Shown here piece after piece: positions 37,010-45,168 of a stretch of DNA of 64,000 nucleotides. Location of the stretch: positions 107,988 to 171,987 of the IMG/VR virus record IMGVR_UViG_3300005590_000001. One strand, given 5' to 3'. Under the pieces are notes generated by a model, which saw only the letters and a program-made list of their open reading frames with translations, did no database searches and was not told where the DNA came from. Both the position numbers and the translations under genes were made by a program. The stretch is from a virus. The first letter of the stretch is position 1, and every line of letters starts with the position of its first letter.

Positions 37010-37376
37010 TCCACTCTTTTTTCTTGTTGTACGGTAATTCTATGTAGAGAACATTATTTAACTCGCACCATTCTTGTTTTAGTATATCATTACTTTGATA
37101 CAATTTAAAACTAGCTATATCTTTATGAAAATGTTTATTGAAAATATAGTGTTGCGCACCATGAACTTCTATTAATATATTTAAAGATGGTATAAAGAAA
37201 TCGGCAATTAAGTTATTACAGCCGCGCAGTATCACTTCTTCATAAAGAGTAGAAGCCGGAAATCTTTTTTCAATTAATTCCCGGGCTTCTTCTTGTAGTT
37301 TAGAGCTATGCGATTCTTTGACGTCTTTATCAAAATTAATTATATATTCATTTCCGTTTAGTCCCACAAACTTCAT
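36972..37376 (-). CDS. Small PD-(D/E)XK-like endonuclease (DUF723-like)
   Basis: A 134-residue protein. ADFFIPSLNILIEVHGAQHY followed by a D..K..WC segment and IELPYN matches a family of small nucleases with an IE.hG.QHY core found in large phages and giant viruses. The Asp, Glu and Gln-His are likely catalytic. Some relatives are free-standing homing endonucleases. It lies among replication genes and overlaps its neighbours, so a housekeeping recombination role is equally possible. Confidence 0.65.
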   Translation of the reverse strand: MKFVGLNGNEYIINFDKDVKESHSSKLQEEARELIEKRFPASTLYEEVILRGCNNLIADFFIPSLNILIEVHGAQHYIFNKHFHKDIASFKLYQSNDILKQEWCELNNVLYIELPYNKKKEWNEIITESLFRKN

Positions 37377-37851
37377 GAAAACTCTCTAACTTTGAAATAG
37401 GAATTGAATATGTATCTACGCGATGAACAAAACCGCCGTCTCTTGTTCCTTTCTTTATAAATTCCGCTTCTTTTAAGAAACGGTCTTTACTGATAATTCC
37501 AAGAAACCACGTGTAACTTTTGTCCTTCATCGTTCTAAAAAACGCATAATAGTCACACTTATTTTTCATTTGATATGAGGCAACAGAACAACTGTATTCT
37601 GGTTTAGGTGCTGAGGTACAAACTTTCGTTTTTAAATCAATAGCACCCAAACCTTCTACCCAAATATCAAAATCTCTATTATCTATTAGTTCTCCGCCAA
37701 AATTGTCTAAGAAAATTTCCTCCGAAAGGAAGCCATAGATATGGCTTCCTTTGGAAAAAGTTGATTTAGATCCAGTGAAGTTTTTACTTCTATTTTGTGC
37801 TCGTTGTAGGTTCTTCGAGCGGATTTTTATTTGAAGACTCATATTTGACAT
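37348..37851 (-). CDS. PD-(D/E)XK-type endonuclease-like protein
   Basis: A 167-residue protein. Basic N-terminus, then YGFLSEEIF, DFDIWVEGLGAIDLKTK (the D...(I)DxK active-site pattern) and a YYAFFR strand. This is typical of Holliday-junction-resolvase-like or restriction-like folds in phages. The gene begins 62 bp inside the recombinase gene; the next internal ATG is nine bases on. It may act in recombination alongside the RecA-like recombinase just upstream. Confidence 0.6.
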   Translation of the reverse strand: MSNMSLQIKIRSKNLQRAQNRSKNFTGSKSTFSKGSHIYGFLSEEIFLDNFGGELIDNRDFDIWVEGLGAIDLKTKVCTSAPKPEYSCSVASYQMKNKCDYYAFFRTMKDKSYTWFLGIISKDRFLKEAEFIKKGTRDGGFVHRVDTYSIPISKLESFHEVCGTKRK

Positions 37852-38920
37852 TTGGATACTTTGATTGTAAAAATTTTAAATATTCTTCTTCGAAATAGTC
37901 TAAGTTTTCTTCCATAAAATCTATAACTTTATCTTTACCTTTAAGAGACACCATATCATCCGACATAAGCATTGTATAGTTACCACCGCCTCTGATGGTG
38001 ATTATGTCTGTAAATTTACTTAGAATTTCAAAGATTTCCATAGTACGCCATACACCCTGATCGTACCTTAGATAGTTATGAACACCATCTTGGGCTTTTT
38101 TAGTCATGATTGGCCCTATGATTTTATTGTAAGGTATTTGCCAACAAATCAGATTACCATCTTTGTTATTAGCAAAATCTTCATCAGTCACCAACGGTTT
38201 CTCACCGTCTAAAGATAACGGATTATGTTTCGTTTCTAGTACATAATCAGCATCATAATCAAATTTTAAACCACCAGCTGCCTTCATCGGATTGCCATAA
38301 TGAGTTCCGGTATCTGTAATATAATGCTGCACACCAATTACAATAGATTTAGAAGAACGAAGAATATTGCCAATCTTTTTACAAAAATCTGCATTTAATT
38401 TAGGTGTCATGTCTCTACGATCAGCTCTAATCTCACTATCTTCTTGTTGTTCTTTCGGGATAATTTTTCCAAAAGAATCAATGATATATACACTACCATT
38501 CATTTCTGGAATCTGCATCATCTGATAAATATAATTATAAATATCATTACCATTTTTAAATTCAGATTCAATTTTAAATTGTTCAAAATGAATATATTTT
38601 CGCATTAGTTCTAAATCTTCCTCTGAATAACATTCGCGGAAAATGTTACGATCAGATAATCTTGATTCAGTATCAAAATAAAATACATGTCGTTTCTGTT
38701 TTGCGCACCGCCTTGCGAAATCACTAAGCAAAGTTGTTTTGCCCACTTTGGGCAAAGTCCTAACAAACATAAATGAACCTTCTTGTACACCGCCACCCAT
38801 GCGAATGTCAAGATTAGGACTTAGCGAGATAAATCCCAGACTTTCAGTATTCTTCTTAATATCATCTATTGATAAAAATTTACTAAAATCTAATAATGCC
38901 GTTTTCTTCTTTTTAGCCAT
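37790..38920 (-). CDS. RecA/UvsX-like recombinase
   Basis: A 376-residue RecA-fold ATPase. Walker A is LPKVGKTT at 56-63, preceded by the G.L....GGGV.EGSF element. VYIIDSFGKI is Walker B, and a later SIVIGVQHYI resembles the L2 strand. It would form filaments on ssDNA for strand exchange, working with the annealing protein and nucleases here. It is similar in size to T4 UvsX. The C-terminus is helical and acidic. An ATP-binding accessory role cannot be excluded. Confidence 0.85.
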   Translation of the reverse strand: MAKKKKTALLDFSKFLSIDDIKKNTESLGFISLSPNLDIRMGGGVQEGSFMFVRTLPKVGKTTLLSDFARRCAKQKRHVFYFDTESRLSDRNIFRECYSEEDLELMRKYIHFEQFKIESEFKNGNDIYNYIYQMMQIPEMNGSVYIIDSFGKIIPKEQQEDSEIRADRRDMTPKLNADFCKKIGNILRSSKSIVIGVQHYITDTGTHYGNPMKAAGGLKFDYDADYVLETKHNPLSLDGEKPLVTDEDFANNKDGNLICWQIPYNKIIGPIMTKKAQDGVHNYLRYDQGVWRTMEIFEILSKFTDIITIRGGGNYTMLMSDDMVSLKGKDKVIDFMEENLDYFEEEYLKFLQSKYPNVKYESSNKNPLEEPTTSTK

Positions 38921-39251
38921 TTTTTATATTATCACTCTTATTTTTTCTAAAAGTCAAGTTACTCTCTGATTTTTTAAACTCTTTTTGATCTGGCTTTTTA
39001 TTTTTTAATTCTTGTCTAATATATATGTCAGATTCTAGTTTCTTTACAGCTAACGAGTAACACCATTTCATTTCTGATATTGATGTCATTACAACATCAA
39101 AATCGTAAACTTTTAAAAGCTTTAACGCAAGACGCATTTGGTGTTGAAATTCAGGTTTATATTTAGCGTTATTCCAAAATTTCTTTGGTAACTCTTCCTT
39201 AAATTTCCTCGTTAGCATAATAGTAGCTAACTTTACCGCTTCGTCATGCAT
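38913..39251 (-). CDS. Hypothetical protein
   Basis: A 112-residue basic protein, helical with a Lys-rich, disordered C-terminus. It has no recognisable motif. It overlaps the recombinase start by 8 bp, so it is likely translated with it. Function unknown. Confidence 0.6.
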   Translation of the reverse strand: MHDEAVKLATIMLTRKFKEELPKKFWNNAKYKPEFQHQMRLALKLLKVYDFDVVMTSISEMKWCYSLAVKKLESDIYIRQELKNKKPDQKEFKKSESNLTFRKNKSDNIKNG

Positions 39252-39254
39252 AAT

Positions 39255-39563
39255 TTATTCCACGTCAAATCTAAAAATATGTGGAGGATCAGGTGTCGGT
39301 TCTTTTGCTGGTTTAACCTCCCTTAATTCATCAGTCAACATTACACCCATTTGTTTGCCATCTTGAGTTTTAATTGCCGCATTTGTTGGCAACTTAACTT
39401 TTGGTGGTTTATCTGGTTCTACCAATGGCGCCATTTCTGTAACTAAATCACGCACTACATTAACACGTAGATTCATTAATTTAGATAATTCGGCCGGATC
39501 TGTAGTCAGGTGATGCAGTACAAAAAATTTATCAGCTTCATTAACTTCAGTTCGTTTCGCCAT
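39255..39563 (-). CDS. Hypothetical protein
   Basis: A 102-residue protein with a possible winged-helix-like first half (DPAELSKLMNLRVNVVRDLV looks like a helix-turn-helix) and a Pro/Lys-rich C-terminus. DNA binding is possible but weakly supported. It touches the next gene at one base. Confidence 0.6.
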   Translation of the reverse strand: MAKRTEVNEADKFFVLHHLTTDPAELSKLMNLRVNVVRDLVTEMAPLVEPDKPPKVKLPTNAAIKTQDGKQMGVMLTDELREVKPAKEPTPDPPHIFRFDVE

Positions 39564-39892
39564 TAAATTAAACCTTTCATATTCACAATTCTTGTTAAGT
39601 CTAGTAAAATATTCTTATTATCTGAAGAACAGTATCTATGATACATATTAAAAAGATTTTCATCTACCTTAATAAATCGGCCTTCAGATCTAGCCTTAAT
39701 ATCTTTATCAACTGGCTTACCATTTAAAACTCTAATATAGTATTCAGCTGGTTTATTTGAAAAAGTAACACTCTTAGATAAGTGTTTATCATCTTTTGTA
39801 ACTTCTTCTGCCGACATACCAAAATATTTAACTTCAGAAGTCAAAGCTTTATTAGTTACTAAAATACCTTCTTGATTTAACGGTATTTGCAT
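39563..39892 (-). CDS. Hypothetical protein
   Basis: A 109-residue basic protein with no motif that I recognise. It is packed end to end with its neighbours (1 bp and 16 bp overlap), so it is part of the same operon. Function unknown. Confidence 0.6.
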   Translation of the reverse strand: MQIPLNQEGILVTNKALTSEVKYFGMSAEEVTKDDKHLSKSVTFSNKPAEYYIRVLNGKPVDKDIKARSEGRFIKVDENLFNMYHRYCSSDNKNILLDLTRIVNMKGLI

Positions 39893-40083
39893 TCTATCAT
39901 ATCCTCATCAACAAATTCAAAATAAAATTGATCATTACTTGCAATCTTTAATGTGCCGATGTAATCTACAAAATTAATTTTATTACATGTACACTTTACT
40001 CGAAACGAATTTACTTCGCCTTCTGCATTATCTGCAATTGCACAAAGTTCATTGTTACATTGTTCACAAACTACTAAGGGCAT
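39877..40083 (-). CDS. Small zinc-ribbon-like protein
   Basis: A 68-residue protein with CEQC near the N-terminus and CTC in the middle, enough for a small zinc ribbon, followed by an acidic C-terminus. It overlaps both neighbours. Likely a small regulatory or structural zinc protein; the role is unknown. Confidence 0.6.
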   Translation of the reverse strand: MPLVVCEQCNNELCAIADNAEGEVNSFRVKCTCNKINFVDYIGTLKIASNDQFYFEFVDEDMIECKYR

Positions 40084-40270
40084 CTAATTTTTCCTTTAGT
40101 TTTTCTATACATTCTTCTAAATTGCGACCTTTGATTGTGGTAACTTTATTTTTGATACCTAAGTCTTGTATCTGACGCCTACCTAAGGGCTGGCCTAATT
40201 CCCCCGTTGGACTTACGGGATGAAGGAAAACATTAAAGTGAATTACTGCTGTGTGTGGACTTTCCGACAT
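40064..40270 (-). CDS. Hypothetical protein
   Basis: A 68-residue protein with a beta strand start (TAVIHFNVFLHP) and helical end. No recognised motif. Overlaps the neighbouring zinc-ribbon gene by 20 bp and the FmdB-like gene by 1 bp. Confidence 0.6.
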   Translation of the reverse strand: MSESPHTAVIHFNVFLHPVSPTGELGQPLGRRQIQDLGIKNKVTTIKGRNLEECIEKLKEKLDALSSL

Positions 40271-40599
40271 TACATTTTCCCCGTCATAATATAACGCTCT
40301 TTTTGTTCCGCGGTCATATTATTAATTTTTTTCATTTTAGCAGCTTGCTCTGATTTCTTATTAAATTCAGATTCAGATCCCATAAGTTTTTCTCTTGTAA
40401 GAGGATTACGGCGATTATTTCGTTCCATCATCGTACCTACTGTACGAGGATCTGCTAATTTAGAAACGGCCGGAAGTCCAATAATTCTTTCTACTGGAGC
40501 ATCACACTCTGGACAATATTCATACATTTCATCGTGATTTTGTGTTGCTTCAAATAACCCACAATTTACACATTCATATTCTTTAATGACTAAGCTCAT
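40270..40599 (-). CDS. FmdB-family zinc-ribbon protein
   Basis: A 109-residue protein. YECVNCGLFE at 8-17 (C10, C13) and YCPECDAPVERIIG (C29, C32) form the FmdB-type zinc ribbon, a domain common in phages and bacteria with little-known function. The remainder is a charged helix. It overlaps the next gene by 17 bp. No role can be assigned beyond nucleic-acid or protein binding. Confidence 0.8.
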   Translation of the reverse strand: MSLVIKEYECVNCGLFEATQNHDEMYEYCPECDAPVERIIGLPAVSKLADPRTVGTMMERNNRRNPLTREKLMGSESEFNKKSEQAAKMKKINNMTAEQKERYIMTGKM

Positions 40600-41002
40600 A
40601 TTTTATATTACCAATAATCAATGATTGAATTGTTCTATGATCCACCAAACGTGTTTTATTTTTTCCGGCAATATCAAAATCTTCCACATAAGATCTACCC
40701 AAAAGTGGTTCTGAGCTTAATAATCTTCCGCGCAATTTACGTTGTCTTTTATCTGACTTAAGGAAAACAACTGTAAATGGATCATTTTTTGCGCTTACCA
40801 ATTTTTCTGCCATTTGTGTTTTTGTTAATTTTTCTGTTTTAGAAAAAGCATCTGCCGATTTAAGATCGTCTAACAAATCTTGACCATTAATATAAAACTC
40901 TGTATTATCTTTAACGTCTACGACGCCGATACGTGTATCTGACAATACATCTTTAATTTTACAATATCGTGTTATTGATACAACTTCCCCAGCATTCATC
41001 AA
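40583..41002 (-). CDS. Conserved phage protein of unknown function
   Basis: A 139-residue protein. LRGRLLSSEPLLGRSYVEDF followed by RLVDHRTIQSLI is a pattern I recall from conserved proteins of large tailed phages, but no activity is known to me. The N-terminal half looks like a small beta domain. It overlaps both neighbouring genes. It may bind DNA or a replication protein; that is speculation. Confidence 0.65.
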   Translation of the reverse strand: MMNAGEVVSITRYCKIKDVLSDTRIGVVDVKDNTEFYINGQDLLDDLKSADAFSKTEKLTKTQMAEKLVSAKNDPFTVVFLKSDKRQRKLRGRLLSSEPLLGRSYVEDFDIAGKNKTRLVDHRTIQSLIIGNIKYELSH

Positions 41003-41370
41003 AACTTATACCTCTTTTCTTTTTCCTTTGTAATTTGTTCGAGTGAACCGCATGCTCGGTTAATGCAGTAATCACCTTTTCCTATCTGAACCATATGAGT
41101 GCCATATTCAGCTGCGCGTTCAGCAGCATCTTTAGGCGCATCCAAATTTATCATTTTGCCGTATCGTTCTTTTAGCCTGCTTGGATCTACCCCGCGAATA
41201 TCATTCCAAAGAATTTCTATTTGCTGATACGACTTACCAAATTCCCTAGCATATCTTGGTAGATGATTCTTATCTGTGCCTATAATCTCAGAAAAATCGA
41301 TGCTATTTAATATTGCACATAATTGTCCGTAATCATCAAAATTTCTTTCTAGTGAAACTACTAATCTCAT
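40999..41370 (-). CDS. Possible SLOG (DUF2493)-like protein, degenerate
   Basis: A 123-residue protein that starts RLVVSLERNFDDYGQLCAIL and continues with a YAREFGKSY helix, the order of the SLOG/DUF2493 nucleotide-binding family. The Gly-rich GxxxGAD loop of that family is missing (IIGTDKN instead), so binding is uncertain. A clearer relative is encoded at 58852-59223. It overlaps the upstream gene by 4 bp. Confidence 0.5.
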   Translation of the reverse strand: MRLVVSLERNFDDYGQLCAILNSIDFSEIIGTDKNHLPRYAREFGKSYQQIEILWNDIRGVDPSRLKERYGKMINLDAPKDAAERAAEYGTHMVQIGKGDYCINRACGSLEQITKEKEKRYKF

Positions 41371-42000
41371 TTATAACTCCAATGCTCTTAATATTTTGGC
41401 AATTTTAGGATGTCTCTGAATATCGCCGGTAGTTAACTTAACAATGCTGACCAAATCAGGCCAAGGTTGTAATTTATAAATCAAATGTGATAAGCCGTCA
41501 TCGTAATCAATGTCTTTTTGGTTTGTGTCACCGTTAAAAACCATTTTACAGTTTTCACCCAATCTTGTAATTGCCATTATGGCTTGCTCAATGGTTGAAT
41601 TTTGCATTTCAGAAAACACCACAAATGAATCGTGAAAAGTAAAACCCCTCATTAATTCAAGTGGTATAAATGAAATAATTTCATGTTTCATCATTTCATC
41701 AATTTCACGTTTATTTTTAACAATAAGTTCCAGATTTTGCATCACTGGCTGAAAATATGGTTTACACTTTTCACTTAAATCACCTTTCAACCAAGGAAAG
41801 TCTCTGTAGGATGATGCAATCATCGGTTTTGTTACTATTAATTTTTTAGTAGGTTTGTCAGATCTGCTGATCCATTCAAGAGCTAAACCTAAAGGAATGA
41901 AATCTTTACCTGTTCCAGATGGTCCGGTGCATAAAGTTACATCGTCTTCTACAATTGAATGAATATATTTCGATTGATTTTGTGTTTTTGCTTGTATCAT
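41371..42000 (-). CDS. PhoH-like ATPase
   Basis: A 209-residue P-loop protein. GPSGTGKD at 26-33 is the Walker A, VVFSEMQNST is the Walker B, and ITRLGENCKMVFNGDTNQKD matches the PhoH core (usually ...L.R.G...K.V..GD..Q.D). PhoH-like ATPases are widespread in phages and are linked to RNA metabolism and phosphate stress. The Lys-Asp in Walker A replaces Lys-Thr/Ser, an oddity to note. It overlaps the next gene upstream by 4 bp. Confidence 0.87.
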   Translation of the reverse strand: MIQAKTQNQSKYIHSIVEDDVTLCTGPSGTGKDFIPLGLALEWISRSDKPTKKLIVTKPMIASSYRDFPWLKGDLSEKCKPYFQPVMQNLELIVKNKREIDEMMKHEIISFIPLELMRGFTFHDSFVVFSEMQNSTIEQAIMAITRLGENCKMVFNGDTNQKDIDYDDGLSHLIYKLQPWPDLVSIVKLTTGDIQRHPKIAKILRALEL

Positions 42001-42986
42001 ATGAATAGATTGTCTAAATTAATTTTATTATCTTCTTTATTTTTTTGTTGACCCATATTAAATGGATCATAAATAATTTTTAAACCTTGAATATTTTTGC
42101 AGTTATTTTCTGTTTCTAAAAATCTATTAAATAATTCTGTTAAAATTTCCTTTTCTTCTATAGAGGCATCATTAAGTTTATTGTCTTTAATCATTCTATC
42201 AAATGATTGTAAATAATTTAAAAATGTATTGTATCTTCTTTGCATATAATAACTACCCTTTTTGGTAGCTTCTTTAACAAAGTTGTCTAGTAGTGGGTGT
42301 TTGGATGCGTGAATTTCTCTACCAAATAGACCATAAATACACCCTTGTATGTAAGAAAATTTTGACCAATTTTTGGATAGCATTGTTGTCGCTCCCAACT
42401 TATTGATGTTAGCATCCGGCGATGCTAATTGAGAAATGCATTCAATGATTTCTGATTTTGTAATTTCTTCTTGTATATCGTGAATATTGTTATTGATAAA
42501 ATCTGGATTGATTAATGGTATATCATTTTGTAAAGCTTCTATAAATTTTGCTTTATAACCATCACAATGACTAACACTGACATCATGATAATTATAATAA
42601 ACATAAATGCCTCTTGTTGTATAAATTTTTTCTTTACCATTAATATTAACAATTTTTAATGATGTACCTTGATTACTTCCTATAATAGCATCAGCACGTT
42701 CTGGTTTAATTGTGATTTTAACGCCTAACTGCCTTTTTAAGTAAGATCTTGGCATTTTAGTACCGGGCACAACATATACTGTTTTATTTTGTATATCTGC
42801 TTCTTTGTATTTAGGTTGTATACAATTAATATAATATTCAGATTTGCTTGGCTTAATATAAAGATACAGGTCACCACGATATCTAGATTGGTTCTTTGAA
42901 CAATGATATAAGGTCCATCCATCTTTTAATATATCGGATCGTTCTTTGTAAAAATATGTTACTTCATAAGTCTTAACCTTTTTCAT
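41997..42986 (-). CDS. Unknown protein, paralogue of the adjacent gene
   Basis: A 329-residue protein of unknown function. It shares several elements with the product of the neighbouring gene (42983-44020): an IKPERADAII segment (IKPEKADVVI there), a later ITKSEIIE (ITESELYD there), and the overall order of helices. The C-terminal 180 residues look helical, the N-terminal half mixed. The two genes overlap by 4 bp and lie between PhoH and a MoxR-like ATPase. They look like a tandem duplication, probably partners in one complex. Confidence 0.8.
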   Translation of the reverse strand: MKKVKTYEVTYFYKERSDILKDGWTLYHCSKNQSRYRGDLYLYIKPSKSEYYINCIQPKYKEADIQNKTVYVVPGTKMPRSYLKRQLGVKITIKPERADAIIGSNQGTSLKIVNINGKEKIYTTRGIYVYYNYHDVSVSHCDGYKAKFIEALQNDIPLINPDFINNNIHDIQEEITKSEIIECISQLASPDANINKLGATTMLSKNWSKFSYIQGCIYGLFGREIHASKHPLLDNFVKEATKKGSYYMQRRYNTFLNYLQSFDRMIKDNKLNDASIEEKEILTELFNRFLETENNCKNIQGLKIIYDPFNMGQQKNKEDNKINLDNLFI

Positions 42987-44020
42987 AAAACAAACCTTTC
43001 TATAGATTCATTATCATTTTTTTCAGGATTTTTAATTTCTGGAATAGTAAAAGTAAAATAGGGGTTATGATGATAATTATCATATATCATTTTTAGCCAA
43101 ACTTCTATTTGTTTTTTATCTTCATTAGATGGATGGTGGCCAATGATAGCATCAATATAATTAATAAAACCTTGCAAGTTTGTTTTAGGATTTATATTAA
43201 TATTATGATTTTGCATATATTTGTTTAATAAGAATTGTTCTCTTTCTTCTTTCCTGCTAGCTTTACGAAGCGATAAAAAGCCTTTTGTATAGTGACAATA
43301 AAAAGAAGATAATAATGATACTAAAACTGGATATTTAGTAAAATCTCTTGCAAGAATAATACTTTTTGCCAATGATGCTAAATTATTATCTTCTGATAAC
43401 AATTGTTTCATAATATCATATAGTTCGCTTTCAGTAATTGGCTCATATGGAACTATTTTATAAATATAATCATCTGTTAGTACTTTTAATTTATATTCAG
43501 AAATGATATTCCGCACATTTGTATTACATCTAAAAATATTTTTCTTTTCAAATAATAGATCTAAATCTTGATGTAGCGGACCATTTTGATGATAATATTT
43601 ATCATTAGCATAAAATACTTTAGACAACTTACCCTGCGTTATAACTACATCTGCTTTTTCAGGCTTAATAACAACTTTAGCTTTTGGGAACATCCTTCTA
43701 AAAAATGCTCTTTCAATAATTGAATTTGTTTCAAAGAAAACATTTACGCCATCCAAATTAGATACTTGATTAATTTCATTTTCTTCTAAGACAAAAGCTT
43801 TTTCAGGATTATCAAAATTTGCTACAAATTGATAAATCAAAGCGTTATCATTTTGTTGATCATGTGTAAACACATTATGTTTCCATATACCAACTCTTCC
43901 ACGTGGAGTACTTTTGGTACTTGTAAATTTAGATGCAATAGTGCCATAAATATCTTTTAAAAGATCCGGATGAACTGAAATTCTTTTGACAGTAAGTGAG
44001 TATAAATCTATTTCTTTCAT
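42983..44020 (-). CDS. Unknown protein, paralogue of the adjacent gene
   Basis: A 345-residue protein of unknown function. IKPEKADVVITQG and ITESELYDIMKQL line up with the downstream paralogue at 41997-42986. The C-terminal half is helical (RKASRKEEREQFLLNKYM). No catalytic residues stand out. Strict 4-bp overlaps on both sides couple it to its paralogue and to the MoxR-like ATPase gene, suggesting that the four products form or control one machine. Confidence 0.8.
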   Translation of the reverse strand: MKEIDLYSLTVKRISVHPDLLKDIYGTIASKFTSTKSTPRGRVGIWKHNVFTHDQQNDNALIYQFVANFDNPEKAFVLEENEINQVSNLDGVNVFFETNSIIERAFFRRMFPKAKVVIKPEKADVVITQGKLSKVFYANDKYYHQNGPLHQDLDLLFEKKNIFRCNTNVRNIISEYKLKVLTDDYIYKIVPYEPITESELYDIMKQLLSEDNNLASLAKSIILARDFTKYPVLVSLLSSFYCHYTKGFLSLRKASRKEEREQFLLNKYMQNHNININPKTNLQGFINYIDAIIGHHPSNEDKKQIEVWLKMIYDNYHHNPYFTFTIPEIKNPEKNDNESIERFVL

Positions 44021-45168
44021 CTCGCCGCAACTTTCTGTACTGCCCTATTTTCTAATAGAGGAGTAAAAATTTTCTGTGAATTTAACATTTTAACAAAATT
44101 AAAATTGATATCTCCGCTGAAAGCTTCTTTAGTGATAATTTCAATCAATACCTTTTCTATATTATCTGGAAGTTTACGCTTATTACGTAAAAATTCTGTG
44201 GTATAATTAAAAATACGGATACTCAAAATATTAGCAAGATCTTGTCGATATTCGGCACTATTAACTGTCCCGCATACACCTCGGAGAATCTTCACTGCTT
44301 CTTCTGGTTTACTATCTATAATTTTAGCCGGTGATGGTAATCTGTCAAGTTTATTTTCAATAAATGTAACAAACATTTGAGCAAATTCATCACCAACTGA
44401 TCCACTACCGAGATGATTAATTAAGTACCGAGCTTTTCTATTCGAAAAATCATCTAAAGATGAGATAGAATTAAAAAAGTCGGTTGCTAACCGTGCGTTA
44501 GTTTGACCCTTAATCAACTCAGGATTAAGAATTAAGAAGTTGATACAACGACCATCAATACCTTCTTTTTCGGCCCACTGAGCCCAATCTTTAATGTCAA
44601 ATTTTAGCTGGACTTTAATAAATCGAGTCTGCTGTGCCGTATCTAATTCAGTAACAAAATAATCACCATCTGCAGGATTAGTAGTAATAAAAATATGCCA
44701 GTCAGACGGCAATTTCCATCCTAAGTTTTCCTGTTTGTCTACTAATTCCATACAGGCTTGCATGATATGCTGCGGAGCACGTGTGTAATCGTCAAGTAGT
44801 AGAATACCGCCAGTTGCATCATCTGGTACCCAGTGAGGTCTACAGTACGTTGTTTTGGTTCTACCCGTAAGATCTGGTTTTTCTAGTAAACTTTCTAGAT
44901 GTTTCTCATTAATCCATGTTCCATCGCGAACTTCAAATTCACGAATAGGGAAACCAGAAATTTCTCCAGCATCATCAACTTGAGCTAGATTAATTTTTGC
45001 AAATGCTAAACCATTTGCTTCTGCTACCTGTTCAACAATTGAAGTTTTACCAATTCCGGCTGGACCTTCAATAAGAATAGTGTTCTTTTTCTTTGCTTGC
45101 TTTTCTAAAAACCGATTGTTATCCACAATGTGTTGGATAATATTTGAAAGATCAGTCGCCTTTAACAT
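44017..45168 (-). CDS. MoxR-like AAA+ ATPase
   Basis: A 383-residue AAA+ protein. Walker A is GPAGIGKT at 35-42, GGILLLDDYTRAP near 118 is Walker B, and FITTNPADGDY with TRFIK gives sensor 1 and the Arg finger region. This is the MoxR branch, which normally works with VWA-domain proteins to activate or assemble partners. Here the gene overlaps a VWA metallopeptidase-like gene by 17 bp, the classic pair. Its target in the phage is unknown. Confidence 0.9.
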   Translation of the reverse strand: MLKATDLSNIIQHIVDNNRFLEKQAKKKNTILIEGPAGIGKTSIVEQVAEANGLAFAKINLAQVDDAGEISGFPIREFEVRDGTWINEKHLESLLEKPDLTGRTKTTYCRPHWVPDDATGGILLLDDYTRAPQHIMQACMELVDKQENLGWKLPSDWHIFITTNPADGDYFVTELDTAQQTRFIKVQLKFDIKDWAQWAEKEGIDGRCINFLILNPELIKGQTNARLATDFFNSISSLDDFSNRKARYLINHLGSGSVGDEFAQMFVTFIENKLDRLPSPAKIIDSKPEEAVKILRGVCGTVNSAEYRQDLANILSIRIFNYTTEFLRNKRKLPDNIEKVLIEIITKEAFSGDINFNFVKMLNSQKIFTPLLENRAVQKVAAR

